The notes below the pieces were generated by a model. The model had not been told where the DNA came from, ran no database searches, and worked only from the letters and a program-made list of their open reading frames with translations. Below are positions 25,576-33,802 of a stretch of 64,000 nt of DNA, piece by piece. The number at the start of each line of letters is the position of its first letter. The first letter of the stretch is position 1. The position numbers and the translations under genes are program-made. The DNA comes from Chitinophaga costaii (GTDB lineage Bacteria > Bacteroidota > Bacteroidia > Chitinophagales > Chitinophagaceae): contig NZ_FMAR01000004.1 of NCBI RefSeq assembly GCF_900094705.1, positions 310,001 to 374,000 of the forward strand, written 5' to 3'.

Positions 25576-28500
25576 ATGAACAAAGTCATAAAAGCAGTAT
25601 TAGCATTTTCGCTAAAGAATAAATACTTCGTTTTTGCGGCGGCGCTCGGGCTGGCGGTATGGGGCTTTATTAGCTTCAACCAGATCGGCATAGACGCTTT
25701 TCCGGATGTAACGAATACCTCGGTGACCCTCATTACCCAATGGCCAGGCCGTTCCGCAGAGGAAGTGGAAAAATTTGTGACCCGTCCCATTGAGATTGCC
25801 ATGAACCGTAACCAGGGCAAAACCAGCATCCGTTCTTCTTCCCTGTTCGGACTTTCTGTAGTGAAAGTGATCTTTGACGACGATATTAAAGACGATTTTG
25901 CCCGCGTGCAGGTAAATAACAACCTGCCCTCGGCCGACCTACCGGATGGTGTGGATCCTGAAATTGAGCCGCCTTATGGTCCTACCGGTGAGATATTCCG
26001 CTATTCCCTGTCCAGCAACAAACTCACCACGCAGGAGCTCAAGACAGTGCAGGACTGGGTGGTGGAGCGCAACCTGCTGGCCGTACCTGGTGTGGCAGAC
26101 ATTGTGAGCTTTGGGGGTTCGGTAAAAAGCTACCAGGTAACCATGGACCCCGACAAGGCCGTGCAGTACAATATCTCCGCCAAGGAAATGTTTGAGGCCC
26201 TTTCCAAAAGTAACGTAAACGTAGGGGGCGATGTAATTGTGAAAAATGGGCAGGCTTACGTGGTACGCGGCATTGGTATCCTGAACAGTGTAGACGAGAT
26301 CAAGAACGTGATTGTAGACAACATTAACGGCACCCCCATCTTGGTGAAAGACGTAGCCGATGTGGCTATCAGCAGCTTGCCCCGCCTGGGGCAAGTAGGT
26401 CGTGATAAAGACAACGACGTGGTGGAAGGCATTGTAGTAATGCGGAAGGGCGAAAACCCTTCTAATGTGATCGATGCACTGAAACTGAAAGTAGACGAGC
26501 TGAATGAAAAGATATTACCTGACGACGTAAAGATCAAACCATTTTATAATCGCGAAGACCTCATCCACTTTGCTTTACATACCGTTATTCACAATATGCT
26601 GGAAGGCATCATTTTCGTAACGGTCATTGTATTCCTTTTCATGGCCGATTGGCGCACCACCTTTATTGTGGGCCTGATCATCCCGCTGGCATTGCTTTTT
26701 GCTTTCGTGTGTATGAAGTTAAAAGGCATGTCGGCCAACCTGTTATCGATGGGGGCGATAGACTTCGGTATTATCATAGACGGGGCGGTGGTAATGGTGG
26801 AGGGCATCTTCGTGATGCTGGACCACCGTGCACACAAGGATGGTATGGAGAAATTTAACAAGCTGAGTAAACTGGGTATGATCCGCAAGGCCAGCCTGGT
26901 AAACGGTAAAGGTATTTTCTTCGCCAAGATGATTATCATTACCGGCTTGCTGCCTATTTTTACCTTTGAAAAAGTGGAAGGTAAAATGTTCTCGCCGCTG
27001 GCCTGGACATTGGGTTTTGCGCTGCTGGGTGCTCTGATCCTCACCTTTACTTTGGTGCCGGCCCTGGCCAGTGTATTGCTTCGCAAAAACGTACGGGAAA
27101 AAGACACGGTATTCATCCGCTTCATTCACCGCGTGGTGTTGGGCACCTTCAACGCCAGCTTCCGTAACAGGAAGGTGGTGTTTCCTATTGCTATGATTGT
27201 TCTGGCGGGGGGGCTGTACTGCTTTTCCTTTCTGGGTACAGAATTTCTGCCACAGCTCAATGAAGGCGCTATTTACATCCGCGCCACCGGGCCGCTCAGT
27301 ACTTCGCTAGACGAGTCGGTGAAACTGGCCAACGTGATCCGCAAACGCCTCATCGAATTCCCTGAAGTAAAACAAGTGATGTCGCAAACTGGCCGTCCTA
27401 ATGATGGTACCGATGCAACCGGTTTTTACAATATGGAGTTTCACGTGGATATATACCCTGAAGACGATTGGAAAAGCCACATTTCCAAACAAGAGTTGAT
27501 AGACCGTATGAACAAACGCCTGGCCGACCTGCCCGGTATTTCCCTCAACTTCTCGCAGCCGATTACCGACAACGTGGAAGAGGCGGTATCTGGTGTGAAA
27601 GGTTCTATTGTAGTGAAGCTCTTTGGTGACGACTTTAAACTGGTAGAAGAAAAAGAAGATTCCATACAGGCCATTCTTTCAAAAGTATCTGGCATCGCGG
27701 ATCTTGGCATTTTGCGCAACCTGGGTCAGCCGGAATTGCGTATTAACCTCGATCAGCAAAAAATGGCGCTATACGGTGTAACCACCGAAGACGCCAACAG
27801 TGTGATTGAAATGGCCATTGGGGGTAAGTCTGCCACCCGTATTTATGAAGGCGAGCGTTATTTTGACCTGCGCATTCGCTACCCGGAAGCCTTCAGGGAG
27901 AATGAAGATGCCATCGGTAGTCTGATGGTACCCACCATTCGCGGGAACAAAATACCCCTTAAGGAAATTGCCGACGTGCAGCATATCCTGGGGCCTAGCA
28001 TAATTTACCGCGACAAGCACATGCGTTATGGGGCCATTAAGTTCTCCGTGCGTGGCCGCGACATGGGTAGCACCATTGCTGAGGCACAGGCTAAGGTAAA
28101 TGCCGCCATTCATATACCGAAAGGTTACTCCCTGGAATGGGCAGGCGATTTCGAGAACCAGCAGCGTGCTACTAAACGCCTTACGCAAGTGGTTCCTATT
28201 TCCCTGTTGCTCATTTTCCTGATCCTTTATATCCTGTTTGGTTCCTTTAAAGATGCGGGCCTGGTGCTGATCAACGTGCCGTTTGCTATTATCGGTGGGA
28301 TATTTTCCATTTGGATCACGGGTATCAACTTCAGTATTTCCGGGGGTATAGGCTTTATCGCTTTGTTTGGCATTTGTGTGCAGAACGGGGTAATCTTGTT
28401 GTCGCGTTTTAAGGAAAATATGCGTACCATGCACCTTACAGACGAGCATGATTTGCAGACGGCCATCCGCTCCGGCGTGGAGGCCTTGATACGACCTATT

Positions 28501-28713
28501 ATCATGACGGCCATGATGGCCGCCATAGGCCTGCTGCCTGCCGCCATCAGCCATGGTATTGGTTCCGAAACGGCCCGTCCGTTGGCCCGTGTGGTTATCG
28601 GAGGATTAATCACCAATTCCATCTTTGTACTGTTTGTATTCCCGATCGTGTTCTACTGGAGCTATCGCCATGTAGTGCGCGACAATGAGCCGGTACAAGC
28701 TAAGAAAGCATAA
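25576..28713 (+). CDS. CusA/CzcA-family heavy-metal RND pump
   Basis: 1045 residues, full length for HME-RND pumps. Start NKVIKAVLAFSLKNKYFV precedes the first membrane helix; DAFPDVTNTSVTLITQWPGRSAEEVEKFVTRPIE opens the first periplasmic loop. The proton-relay motif of the HME group, GAIDFGIIIDGAVVMVE, is in helix 4 (two Asp and a Glu). The C-terminal half repeats the plan: FGSFKDAGLVLINVPFAIIGG and GIGFIALFGICVQNGVILLSRFKENM. The Cu/Ag versus Zn/Co/Cd specificity cannot be fixed by eye; the neighbouring CusRS-like genes favour Cu/Ag. A terminator hairpin follows. Confidence 0.92.
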   Translation: MNKVIKAVLAFSLKNKYFVFAAALGLAVWGFISFNQIGIDAFPDVTNTSVTLITQWPGRSAEEVEKFVTRPIEIAMNRNQGKTSIRSSSLFGLSVVKVIFDDDIKDDFARVQVNNNLPSADLPDGVDPEIEPPYGPTGEIFRYSLSSNKLTTQELKTVQDWVVERNLLAVPGVADIVSFGGSVKSYQVTMDPDKAVQYNISAKEMFEALSKSNVNVGGDVIVKNGQAYVVRGIGILNSVDEIKNVIVDNINGTPILVKDVADVAISSLPRLGQVGRDKDNDVVEGIVVMRKGENPSNVIDALKLKVDELNEKILPDDVKIKPFYNREDLIHFALHTVIHNMLEGIIFVTVIVFLFMADWRTTFIVGLIIPLALLFAFVCMKLKGMSANLLSMGAIDFGIIIDGAVVMVEGIFVMLDHRAHKDGMEKFNKLSKLGMIRKASLVNGKGIFFAKMIIITGLLPIFTFEKVEGKMFSPLAWTLGFALLGALILTFTLVPALASVLLRKNVREKDTVFIRFIHRVVLGTFNASFRNRKVVFPIAMIVLAGGLYCFSFLGTEFLPQLNEGAIYIRATGPLSTSLDESVKLANVIRKRLIEFPEVKQVMSQTGRPNDGTDATGFYNMEFHVDIYPEDDWKSHISKQELIDRMNKRLADLPGISLNFSQPITDNVEEAVSGVKGSIVVKLFGDDFKLVEEKEDSIQAILSKVSGIADLGILRNLGQPELRINLDQQKMALYGVTTEDANSVIEMAIGGKSATRIYEGERYFDLRIRYPEAFRENEDAIGSLMVPTIRGNKIPLKEIADVQHILGPSIIYRDKHMRYGAIKFSVRGRDMGSTIAEAQAKVNAAIHIPKGYSLEWAGDFENQQRATKRLTQVVPISLLLIFLILYILFGSFKDAGLVLINVPFAIIGGIFSIWITGINFSISGGIGFIALFGICVQNGVILLSRFKENMRTMHLTDEHDLQTAIRSGVEALIRPIIMTAMMAAIGLLPAAISHGIGSETARPLARVVIGGLITNSIFVLFVFPIVFYWSYRHVVRDNEPVQAKKA

Positions 28714-28740
28714 AAATGTAAGCCATACAATTTGAGTGAA

Positions 28741-28772
28741 AAAAGGGGCGTCTTGTAAGAGGCGCCCTTTTT
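28741..28772 (+). terminator. terminator of the efflux operon
   Basis: AAAAGGG (28741-28747) pairs with CCCTTTT (28765-28771) and an inner GCG/TCTT region pairs imperfectly with AAGAGGCG; a T-run follows. It begins 27 bases after the pump stop codon. Confidence 0.6.
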
Positions 28773-29020
28773 GATTTCGGGCGGATGGAAGGAATGGGTT
28801 GTCTGTGACAGTTAGTGCAGCTTAGTTGTCTTAAGAAGGGAGCAGGCTATCTCTCCGCCGGATAGTGTAAGGCTAGCGGCAGCCGTTAAGTAGCGTGGTA
28901 AGTATATAAAATGATCCTTGCCTGCGCCAATGATTAAGGCAACGAAAGTTGGGTAGTGGGTATGATTTTCAAGTTACAAGGCTGGGGTAGTGGCAAAAAA
29001 GCATAATTGCCAGTGGTTAA
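28773..29020. other. intergenic, nothing recognised
   Basis: About 250 bases between two convergent genes with their terminators at the ends. No open frame with recognisable content and no repeat. Confidence 0.5.
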
Positions 29021-29022
29021 AA

Positions 29023-29055
29023 TATAAAATCCAGCTTGTGGGCTGGATTTATATT
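29023..29055 (-). terminator. terminator of the AI-2E family gene
   Basis: TATAAAATCCAGC (29023-29035) / GCTGGATTTATAT (29042-29054) form a strong stem with a 6-base loop; A/T-rich flanks. It lies 24 bases after the stop codon at 29079. Confidence 0.65.
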
Positions 29056-29078
29056 TATCAATTAAAAATTTGCGGCGT

Positions 29079-30197
29079 TTATAAGGTAGTGTTGTCTTCC
29101 TTCACATTTGATTTATCTGCTGGCACTGTCTTTACGTCGGTTTTGCGTGGGTGGGGCATGTCGCCAAGCAGTAAGGCCCAGGCGCTCAGGTAATCGATGT
29201 GTTCAAAGATGATTTTCATGATGGCGATGATAGGAATGGCCAGGAACATGCCGGAAATGCCCCATAGCATATTACCCAGTACCACGCCAATGATGGTTAC
29301 CAGTGCATTTATCTTCACCTTAGACCCCACAATGCGGGGCAGTAAAATATTAGAATCTACCAGGTGTACCAGGAACAGGGCCAGGCCTACCTGGATAGCC
29401 CCTAGCATGGGGCCGGTGGTCATGGTAATTAGCATACTAATAATAATGGCGGTAAAAATACCCAGATAAGGCACCAGGTTAAAAATGGCGGCCATAATAC
29501 CTAGCAGTAGCCCATACTTTATACCCAGGATGGTAAATAGTACACAGTTCAGCACAGCTACGATCAGCATTTCCAGCATCAGGCCACTAACATAACTTTT
29601 AATGATATAGCGGGTTTGGGCTACTATATCCAGTAATTTGTCGCGGTGCTGTTCCTGGATCAACTTTACGAGGAAGGTAAGCAGCAGGGAACGGTATAGC
29701 AGGAGAAAGAAGGAATATAGCATAACGAACACGCAGAAGATGAGCAATGCCGAAATGGATAAAAAGGTTTCGCTGATAAAGGTAGTGGCGGAACCCAGGG
29801 TGCCCAGGGCAGCCTTTTCCAGATAGTTGGTTTGCCGGACTACATCTATATGAAAGTGGCGCCATACCCATTGCTGAGCAGAGGAGGCCGTTTGCATCAC
29901 CTGTTTTTGCAGGGCGGGGAAGTCGGATATGAAGGAAGCCATTTGACTGCCCAGCAAGCTGATAATAGCCATCAGCACAAATATAAAGACAAACAAACTG
30001 ACCAACGCGGCCAGCCAGCGAGGAAAGCCCTTGCGCTCCAGAAAATTAGACAGGGGTAGCAACATGACCGCCAGCAGGAAGGCAAAGATCAATGGCACAA
30101 TAATGCTTTGACCAATATGGGCAATAAAAACGATTAAAATGAGGGATAAAAGTGTATACGTGAGTCGCGCATTGAAGGGGAGCTTTACTTCATTCAT
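29079..30197 (-). CDS. AI-2E family transporter (PerM/YdiK-like permease)
   Basis: 372 residues from ATG 30197 (an upstream in-frame start at 30254 is less likely). About eight membrane segments; LPFNARLTYTLLSLILIVFIAHIGQSIIVPLIFAFLLAVMLLPLSNFLERKGFPRWLAALVSL-type N-terminus and the conserved GMFLAIPIIAIMKIIFEHI near the C-terminus mark the AI-2E/UPF0118 family. Some members export AI-2, others are Na+/H+ antiporters; substrate here is unknown. Transcribed alone. Confidence 0.85.
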   Translation of the reverse strand: MNEVKLPFNARLTYTLLSLILIVFIAHIGQSIIVPLIFAFLLAVMLLPLSNFLERKGFPRWLAALVSLFVFIFVLMAIISLLGSQMASFISDFPALQKQVMQTASSAQQWVWRHFHIDVVRQTNYLEKAALGTLGSATTFISETFLSISALLIFCVFVMLYSFFLLLYRSLLLTFLVKLIQEQHRDKLLDIVAQTRYIIKSYVSGLMLEMLIVAVLNCVLFTILGIKYGLLLGIMAAIFNLVPYLGIFTAIIISMLITMTTGPMLGAIQVGLALFLVHLVDSNILLPRIVGSKVKINALVTIIGVVLGNMLWGISGMFLAIPIIAIMKIIFEHIDYLSAWALLLGDMPHPRKTDVKTVPADKSNVKEDNTTL

Positions 30198-30313
30198 ACA
30201 GTGTATTTGGAGATTTTTTAAACAGCCTAGCTGAATGTACAATAAAAAAGTCATTGTCCGAAGAAATGGACAATGACCGATTTTTACAATATCTGTGCCG
30301 TTTGCCAGCCGGC

Positions 30314-31219
30314 TTAGATCACGGGAACATTCAGTTCGTAAGTACCTGGTTGAATAATTCCAAGGAAAAAATTGTTACTGCTTAATTTATAGTATCCCTC
30401 TGTGTGTATCCGCTCAATGAGGCCATAAAGTTGCATACCAGCCACCACGAAGTTTGTTTGTACCGTAACCTGCAGGTAGCGCCCACCCGCCAGCTCTTTG
30501 CTGAGGAGCTGGTCCTGGTAAGTGGACCGGATGTATTGATGGGCGGCCAATTCCTGTACCGGAACCAGCAGGCCAAAATACATATACAACTGCTCGTAGT
30601 TTGTCACAGGTATAGCATCCAGGGTACCGGTAATTACCCGGGCATTGGGCAATTGTATCTTTTCAAGGATTTCGTGGAACTTGTGATCATATTGTGGCAC
30701 CCCCTGCACTAATTGGCCAATGGGGTCGTTTTCGCGGGGTACCAGGTCATAATATAAGATGAAGGATGGCAGCGTCACCTCCTGCACGATTTGGTTCTCA
30801 AAAAATGGCTGGGTGGAGGGCGCTATTTTGCTGGCGGTGAGGTGCAGGGTTCTTTTTTCGTTTTGCAGCTCGCGCAGGCGGCGAAAGTCGGTGGCACTGT
30901 TGGAGAAATAGCTGGCAAACGCCTTTGAGAATGAAGCTTTGGTGGCATATCCACAACGTTCGCCTACCTCGCCAATACTGTAACCTGCATACCGCAGCAG
31001 GCCGGCTGCCATTTCAAGGCGATGGCGTTTAATATAATGGCCATAAGGCTCTCCTGCCAATTTTTCGAAAACATGATAGAAGTGGCTGTACGACATGTAT
31101 AAATTGGCCGCAGCGTCTTTAAGCGTGATAGGCTCGGAGAGATGGTTGTCGGCAAAATTGATAGCCTTGTACACCATGTTCCAATGCTGTTGTTGTGTGC
31201 TGGGTTTAATGGTCCCCAT
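30314..31219 (-). CDS. AraC-family regulator with GyrI-like ligand domain
   Basis: 301 residues from ATG 31219; a TTG at 31276 is in frame but unlikely. The DNA-binding domain is N-terminal (about 10-115): EPITLKDAAANLYMSYSHFYHVFEKLAGE and GYSIGEVGERCGYATKASFSKAFASYF, the reverse order of classical AraC. The C-terminal half (about 140-300) is a GyrI/SOUL-like effector-binding domain (VTLPSFILYYDLVPRE, IERIHTEGYYKLSSN). This plan matches MarA/Rob/BmrR-like multidrug and stress regulators that bind small amphipathic ligands. No adjacent target is evident; the AI-2E gene follows on the same strand. Confidence 0.82.
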   Translation of the reverse strand: MGTIKPSTQQQHWNMVYKAINFADNHLSEPITLKDAAANLYMSYSHFYHVFEKLAGEPYGHYIKRHRLEMAAGLLRYAGYSIGEVGERCGYATKASFSKAFASYFSNSATDFRRLRELQNEKRTLHLTASKIAPSTQPFFENQIVQEVTLPSFILYYDLVPRENDPIGQLVQGVPQYDHKFHEILEKIQLPNARVITGTLDAIPVTNYEQLYMYFGLLVPVQELAAHQYIRSTYQDQLLSKELAGGRYLQVTVQTNFVVAGMQLYGLIERIHTEGYYKLSSNNFFLGIIQPGTYELNVPVI

Positions 31220-31883
31220 AAATAAATGCGTTTGCGTGATGCTTTTCAATAATCGTTGCGGAACAGAATTGATCAATAAACCAGGTAACTAAACGGATAT
31301 TAAACGGATAACAAATCGAGGGTTATTTTTAAAACTTTACGTACAAATTAAACATATTAGCATCAAATAATAAAACAATTCGTACATGTGTCAGGATAGG
31401 TTGGTAGAACAATATATATGTAATATAGTTGTCAGATCTGTCTTTTTTAATAGGTAACTTAGCGAAAATCAGTCATCAACAGGCGTGTGGGGAGGTGGAA
31501 GCCAGAAAAATCTGCATAACAAAATAGCGTATTTTAGGTTCACTATTTTATTAAAATAGATAAAGCAGACAACAAAAATAGACGTCAAAACATAATTAAA
31601 ATTTAAGTATTATTTTTTATTTACATTTTATTTTTTTGTAATGCATTAAGGGATCCTACCACTGTGGCGGATTTTCAGTGAGAGCTAGGTGATGTGGTTG
31701 TATGACTTACTTCTTAATAATTCATAGACGAATGCATTCTTGCCAGGAAGCAGGGGCGGATGAGCGGGCGGGAGTGTTTTTTGGCAGAAAAGATTAATTT
31801 AGCGCCCGGCTGTACCCGTATAATTTTTTGATGATAGACGCGTTTATATCTGGTCAGCCATATCACGCTAAATCAAAATTCCT
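31220..31883. other. 664-base AT-rich intergenic region
   Basis: No gene supported. An imperfect inverted repeat GTACAAATT (31341-31349) / AATTCGTAC (31377-31385) lies near the AraC gene and could be an operator or hairpin. Long A/T tracts at 31,600-31,650. Nothing else recognised. Confidence 0.45.
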
Positions 31884-32747
31884 TTGAAAAAGTTCCCCGT
31901 CTTATTACTGGTACTTGTATTGATTTCCCATTACGGGATAGCACAGTCTTGGCATGCCGGTATTTTCCTGGGCGCCAGCAATTATAGTGGCGATCTTGCT
32001 GAAAAGCGGATAGATTTCAAATACACCGGATTTTCAGCAGGACTCATGATTAAACGCGATATCAATCCCCACCTGACCTTGCGCCTGGGCCTTTACTATG
32101 GACGTGTATCCGGGGCGGATAGTACTAACAGTGCGAAGGACTTGCAGGCGCGCAATTTGAGTTTCCGTTCCCCGATATGGGAAGGAAGCCTTATTGCGGA
32201 GGGTAATCTGCTGGATATTGAAGAAACGGGTTTTACGCCTTATGTATTTGCCGGTGTAGGCTTGTTTAGCTTTTATCCTACTACCCGCGACGCTGCGGGC
32301 AATACCATTAAGCTTCGCCGCCTTTCCACTGAAGGGGAAGGTTTGCCTCAATATCCAGACCGTTCCATGTATAATCTGGTTGCAGTGTCTATACCATTTG
32401 GTATAGGTTTTAAATGGATGGTTTCCGAGCGGATTATGATGGGCGTGGAGGTAGGTTTGCGCAAAACTTTCACGGATTATATTGATGACGTGAGCAAAAC
32501 CTATGTAGACCAAAACACGTTGCTCTATGAGCGCGGCGCTACCGCTGCCCAATTTGCTTATCGCGGCGACGAAGTCACCAAGAATAATACACCTGGGACT
32601 TATCCCCCAGATGGCACCGTGCGGGGTAATCCAAAACAAAAAGACTGGTACAGCTTTTCCGGCCTTACGGTTACGTACCGCTTTGGCAGTAAAAACGGGT
32701 ATGGTCATTGGGGCAAACAAAAAGTTTCCTCCTGTCCGAAGTTTTAA
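31884..32747 (+). CDS. outer-membrane beta-barrel protein (DUF6089-like)
   Basis: 287 residues, TTG start (no in-frame ATG is near, and MKKFPVLLLVLVLISHYGIAQ is a good signal peptide). The mature part begins SWHAGIFLGASNYSGDLAE, then FSAGLMIKRDINPHLTLRLGLYYGRVSG, the wording of the DUF6089/PorG-like barrel group common in Bacteroidota; further barrel strands include FTPYVFAGVGLFSFYP and FGIGFKWMVSERIMMGVEVGLRKTF. PorG-like members belong to the type IX secretion machine, but many paralogues exist, so no exact role is claimed. Transcribed alone; a small hairpin (32774-32794) with T-rich tail follows. Confidence 0.75.
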   Translation: MKKFPVLLLVLVLISHYGIAQSWHAGIFLGASNYSGDLAEKRIDFKYTGFSAGLMIKRDINPHLTLRLGLYYGRVSGADSTNSAKDLQARNLSFRSPIWEGSLIAEGNLLDIEETGFTPYVFAGVGLFSFYPTTRDAAGNTIKLRRLSTEGEGLPQYPDRSMYNLVAVSIPFGIGFKWMVSERIMMGVEVGLRKTFTDYIDDVSKTYVDQNTLLYERGATAAQFAYRGDEVTKNNTPGTYPPDGTVRGNPKQKDWYSFSGLTVTYRFGSKNGYGHWGKQKVSSCPKF

Positions 32748-33099
32748 AAGCGGTTTCAATATTATTTTCGTGATGTAAGGAAAGATTTCTTACACCACTT
32801 TTATTTTTGCCGGTTAGCATGTTACCCTTTGATATTAAATAACTTTTATAACCGGCCATACCTGCCTTGTGCCTCCTTTATTTTACGTGCAGCCATGTAA
32901 GGCTGCAATTTAAGCTGCTTTTAAGGCGGATTTTTTCTATTGGCATGCTTTTGGCCTATTACTAATCAGACAGGAAAACAAAAAGTTTGTAACTGGCTAA
33001 AAGTCTTTGCCAGTGCGACCATCAGGGAGATGGTATGCAGGTATAGAGGGTGGTTGGTTGCATCAAACTTTGTGTTGTATTGCCTAAAAAATATTTTAT
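32748..33099. other. intergenic with three small hairpins
   Basis: TGTAAG/CTTACA (32774-32794) followed by TTTTATTTTTG is a probable terminator. GCCGGTTA (32809) / TAACCGGC (32849) and GCAGCC (32889) / GGCTGC (32901) are further inverted repeats. No gene is supported. Confidence 0.4.
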
Positions 33100-33324
33100 A
33101 TGAAACGCATCCTATTCCTGGTTACTTTCCTGCTATTTGCCATTACGGCGGTAACGAATGCACAACACCGGCCACCGGCACCTCCGCATCCTGCTGGATT
33201 TCCTGTGCCGCCACATCCGCGTCCGGGACGGCCACCGCACCCGGTGCATCACCGTTATCATCATCATTACCATCATTACCGTCATCATCCAAGACCGCAT
33301 ACCGTACATCATTACCATCGCTAA
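33100..33324 (+). CDS. small secreted His/Pro-rich protein
   Basis: 74 residues. Signal peptide KRILFLVTFLLFAITAVTNAQ, then a mature part of about 52 residues that is almost only His, Pro, Arg and Tyr (HRPPAPPHPAG, HHRYHHHYHHYRHH). The His density suggests metal binding or a flexible cationic wall/periplasmic peptide; no family is recognised. A second small Pro-rich secreted gene follows at 33377, so they are probably a pair. Real coding is supported by the clean signal peptide and sensible start. Confidence 0.65.
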   Translation: MKRILFLVTFLLFAITAVTNAQHRPPAPPHPAGFPVPPHPRPGRPPHPVHHRYHHHYHHYRHHPRPHTVHHYHR

Positions 33325-33376
33325 ATTATTAACCGGATACACCTATTTATTTAAGCAACATTAAAATTCAGCTGTG

Positions 33377-33697
33377 ATGAAAAAAGTATTCTTCCTTACA
33401 TTCCTGATCGCTGGTCTGGCTGTTAGCAGCCGGAGCGTTGCCCAGGTATTTATCCATGCCGCTATACATATCCCTTTACCGGTTCCTCGCATACCTGTTC
33501 CGGTTGTGGTAGCACCTCCGCCGCCTCCGGTATATTATGCGCCGGCGCCGCGTTATTGCCGTCCTGTGCCCGTTGTGGTGGCTGCACCCGCACCGGTATA
33601 TGTAAGGACTTATTATCGCCCGCGCCCCCGCTACTATTGTGATAATGTGGTAATGGTAAGAGAAAGATCGCGTGGACATTATTATAGAAGATGGTGA
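33377..33697 (+). CDS. small secreted Pro/Arg/Tyr-rich protein
   Basis: 106 residues from ATG 33377 (a GTG at 33374 would add one). Signal peptide KKVFFLTFLIAGLAVSSRSVAQ; mature part with Pro-Val tracts (IPLPVPRIPVPVVVAPPPPP, APAPVYVRTYYRPRPRYY) and a basic end RERSRGHYYRRW. It resembles small 'VPPRP'-type Bacteroidota envelope proteins with no known function. It lies 52 bases after the His/Pro-rich gene and is closed by a 15-bp hairpin. Confidence 0.65.
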   Translation: MKKVFFLTFLIAGLAVSSRSVAQVFIHAAIHIPLPVPRIPVPVVVAPPPPPVYYAPAPRYCRPVPVVVAAPAPVYVRTYYRPRPRYYCDNVVMVRERSRGHYYRRW

Positions 33698-33710
33698 TTT
33701 TTTCCAAATA

Positions 33711-33751
33711 GCAGAAAGGCCGGAATGTGTAAAACGTTCCGGCCTTTCTGC
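33711..33751 (+). terminator. 15-bp hairpin after the small secreted genes
   Basis: GCAGAAAGGCCGGAA (33711-33725) / TTCCGGCCTTTCTGC (33737-33751) is a perfect stem with an 11-base loop, 13 bases after the stop codon. The T-run is weak, but stem strength is high. Confidence 0.65.
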
Positions 33752-33787
33752 GTTACAGGCTGCTTCCGTTTTCTGTACTCAAATGCT

Positions 33788-33795
33788 TACTTTTG
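33788..33795 (+). promoter_or_regulatory. -7 element of the UbiD-family gene
   Basis: TACTTTTG fits TAnnTTTG and ends 7 bases before ATG 33803, implying a very short leader and ruling out the in-frame ATG at 33725 inside the preceding hairpin. Confidence 0.45.
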
Positions 33796-33802
33796 CGCTA
33801 TT

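Noticed and set aside
33725..33802. In-frame upstream ATG for the UbiD-family gene
   Set aside because: It lies in the hairpin that ends the previous unit and upstream of a consensus -7 element; the family N-terminus begins at 33803.
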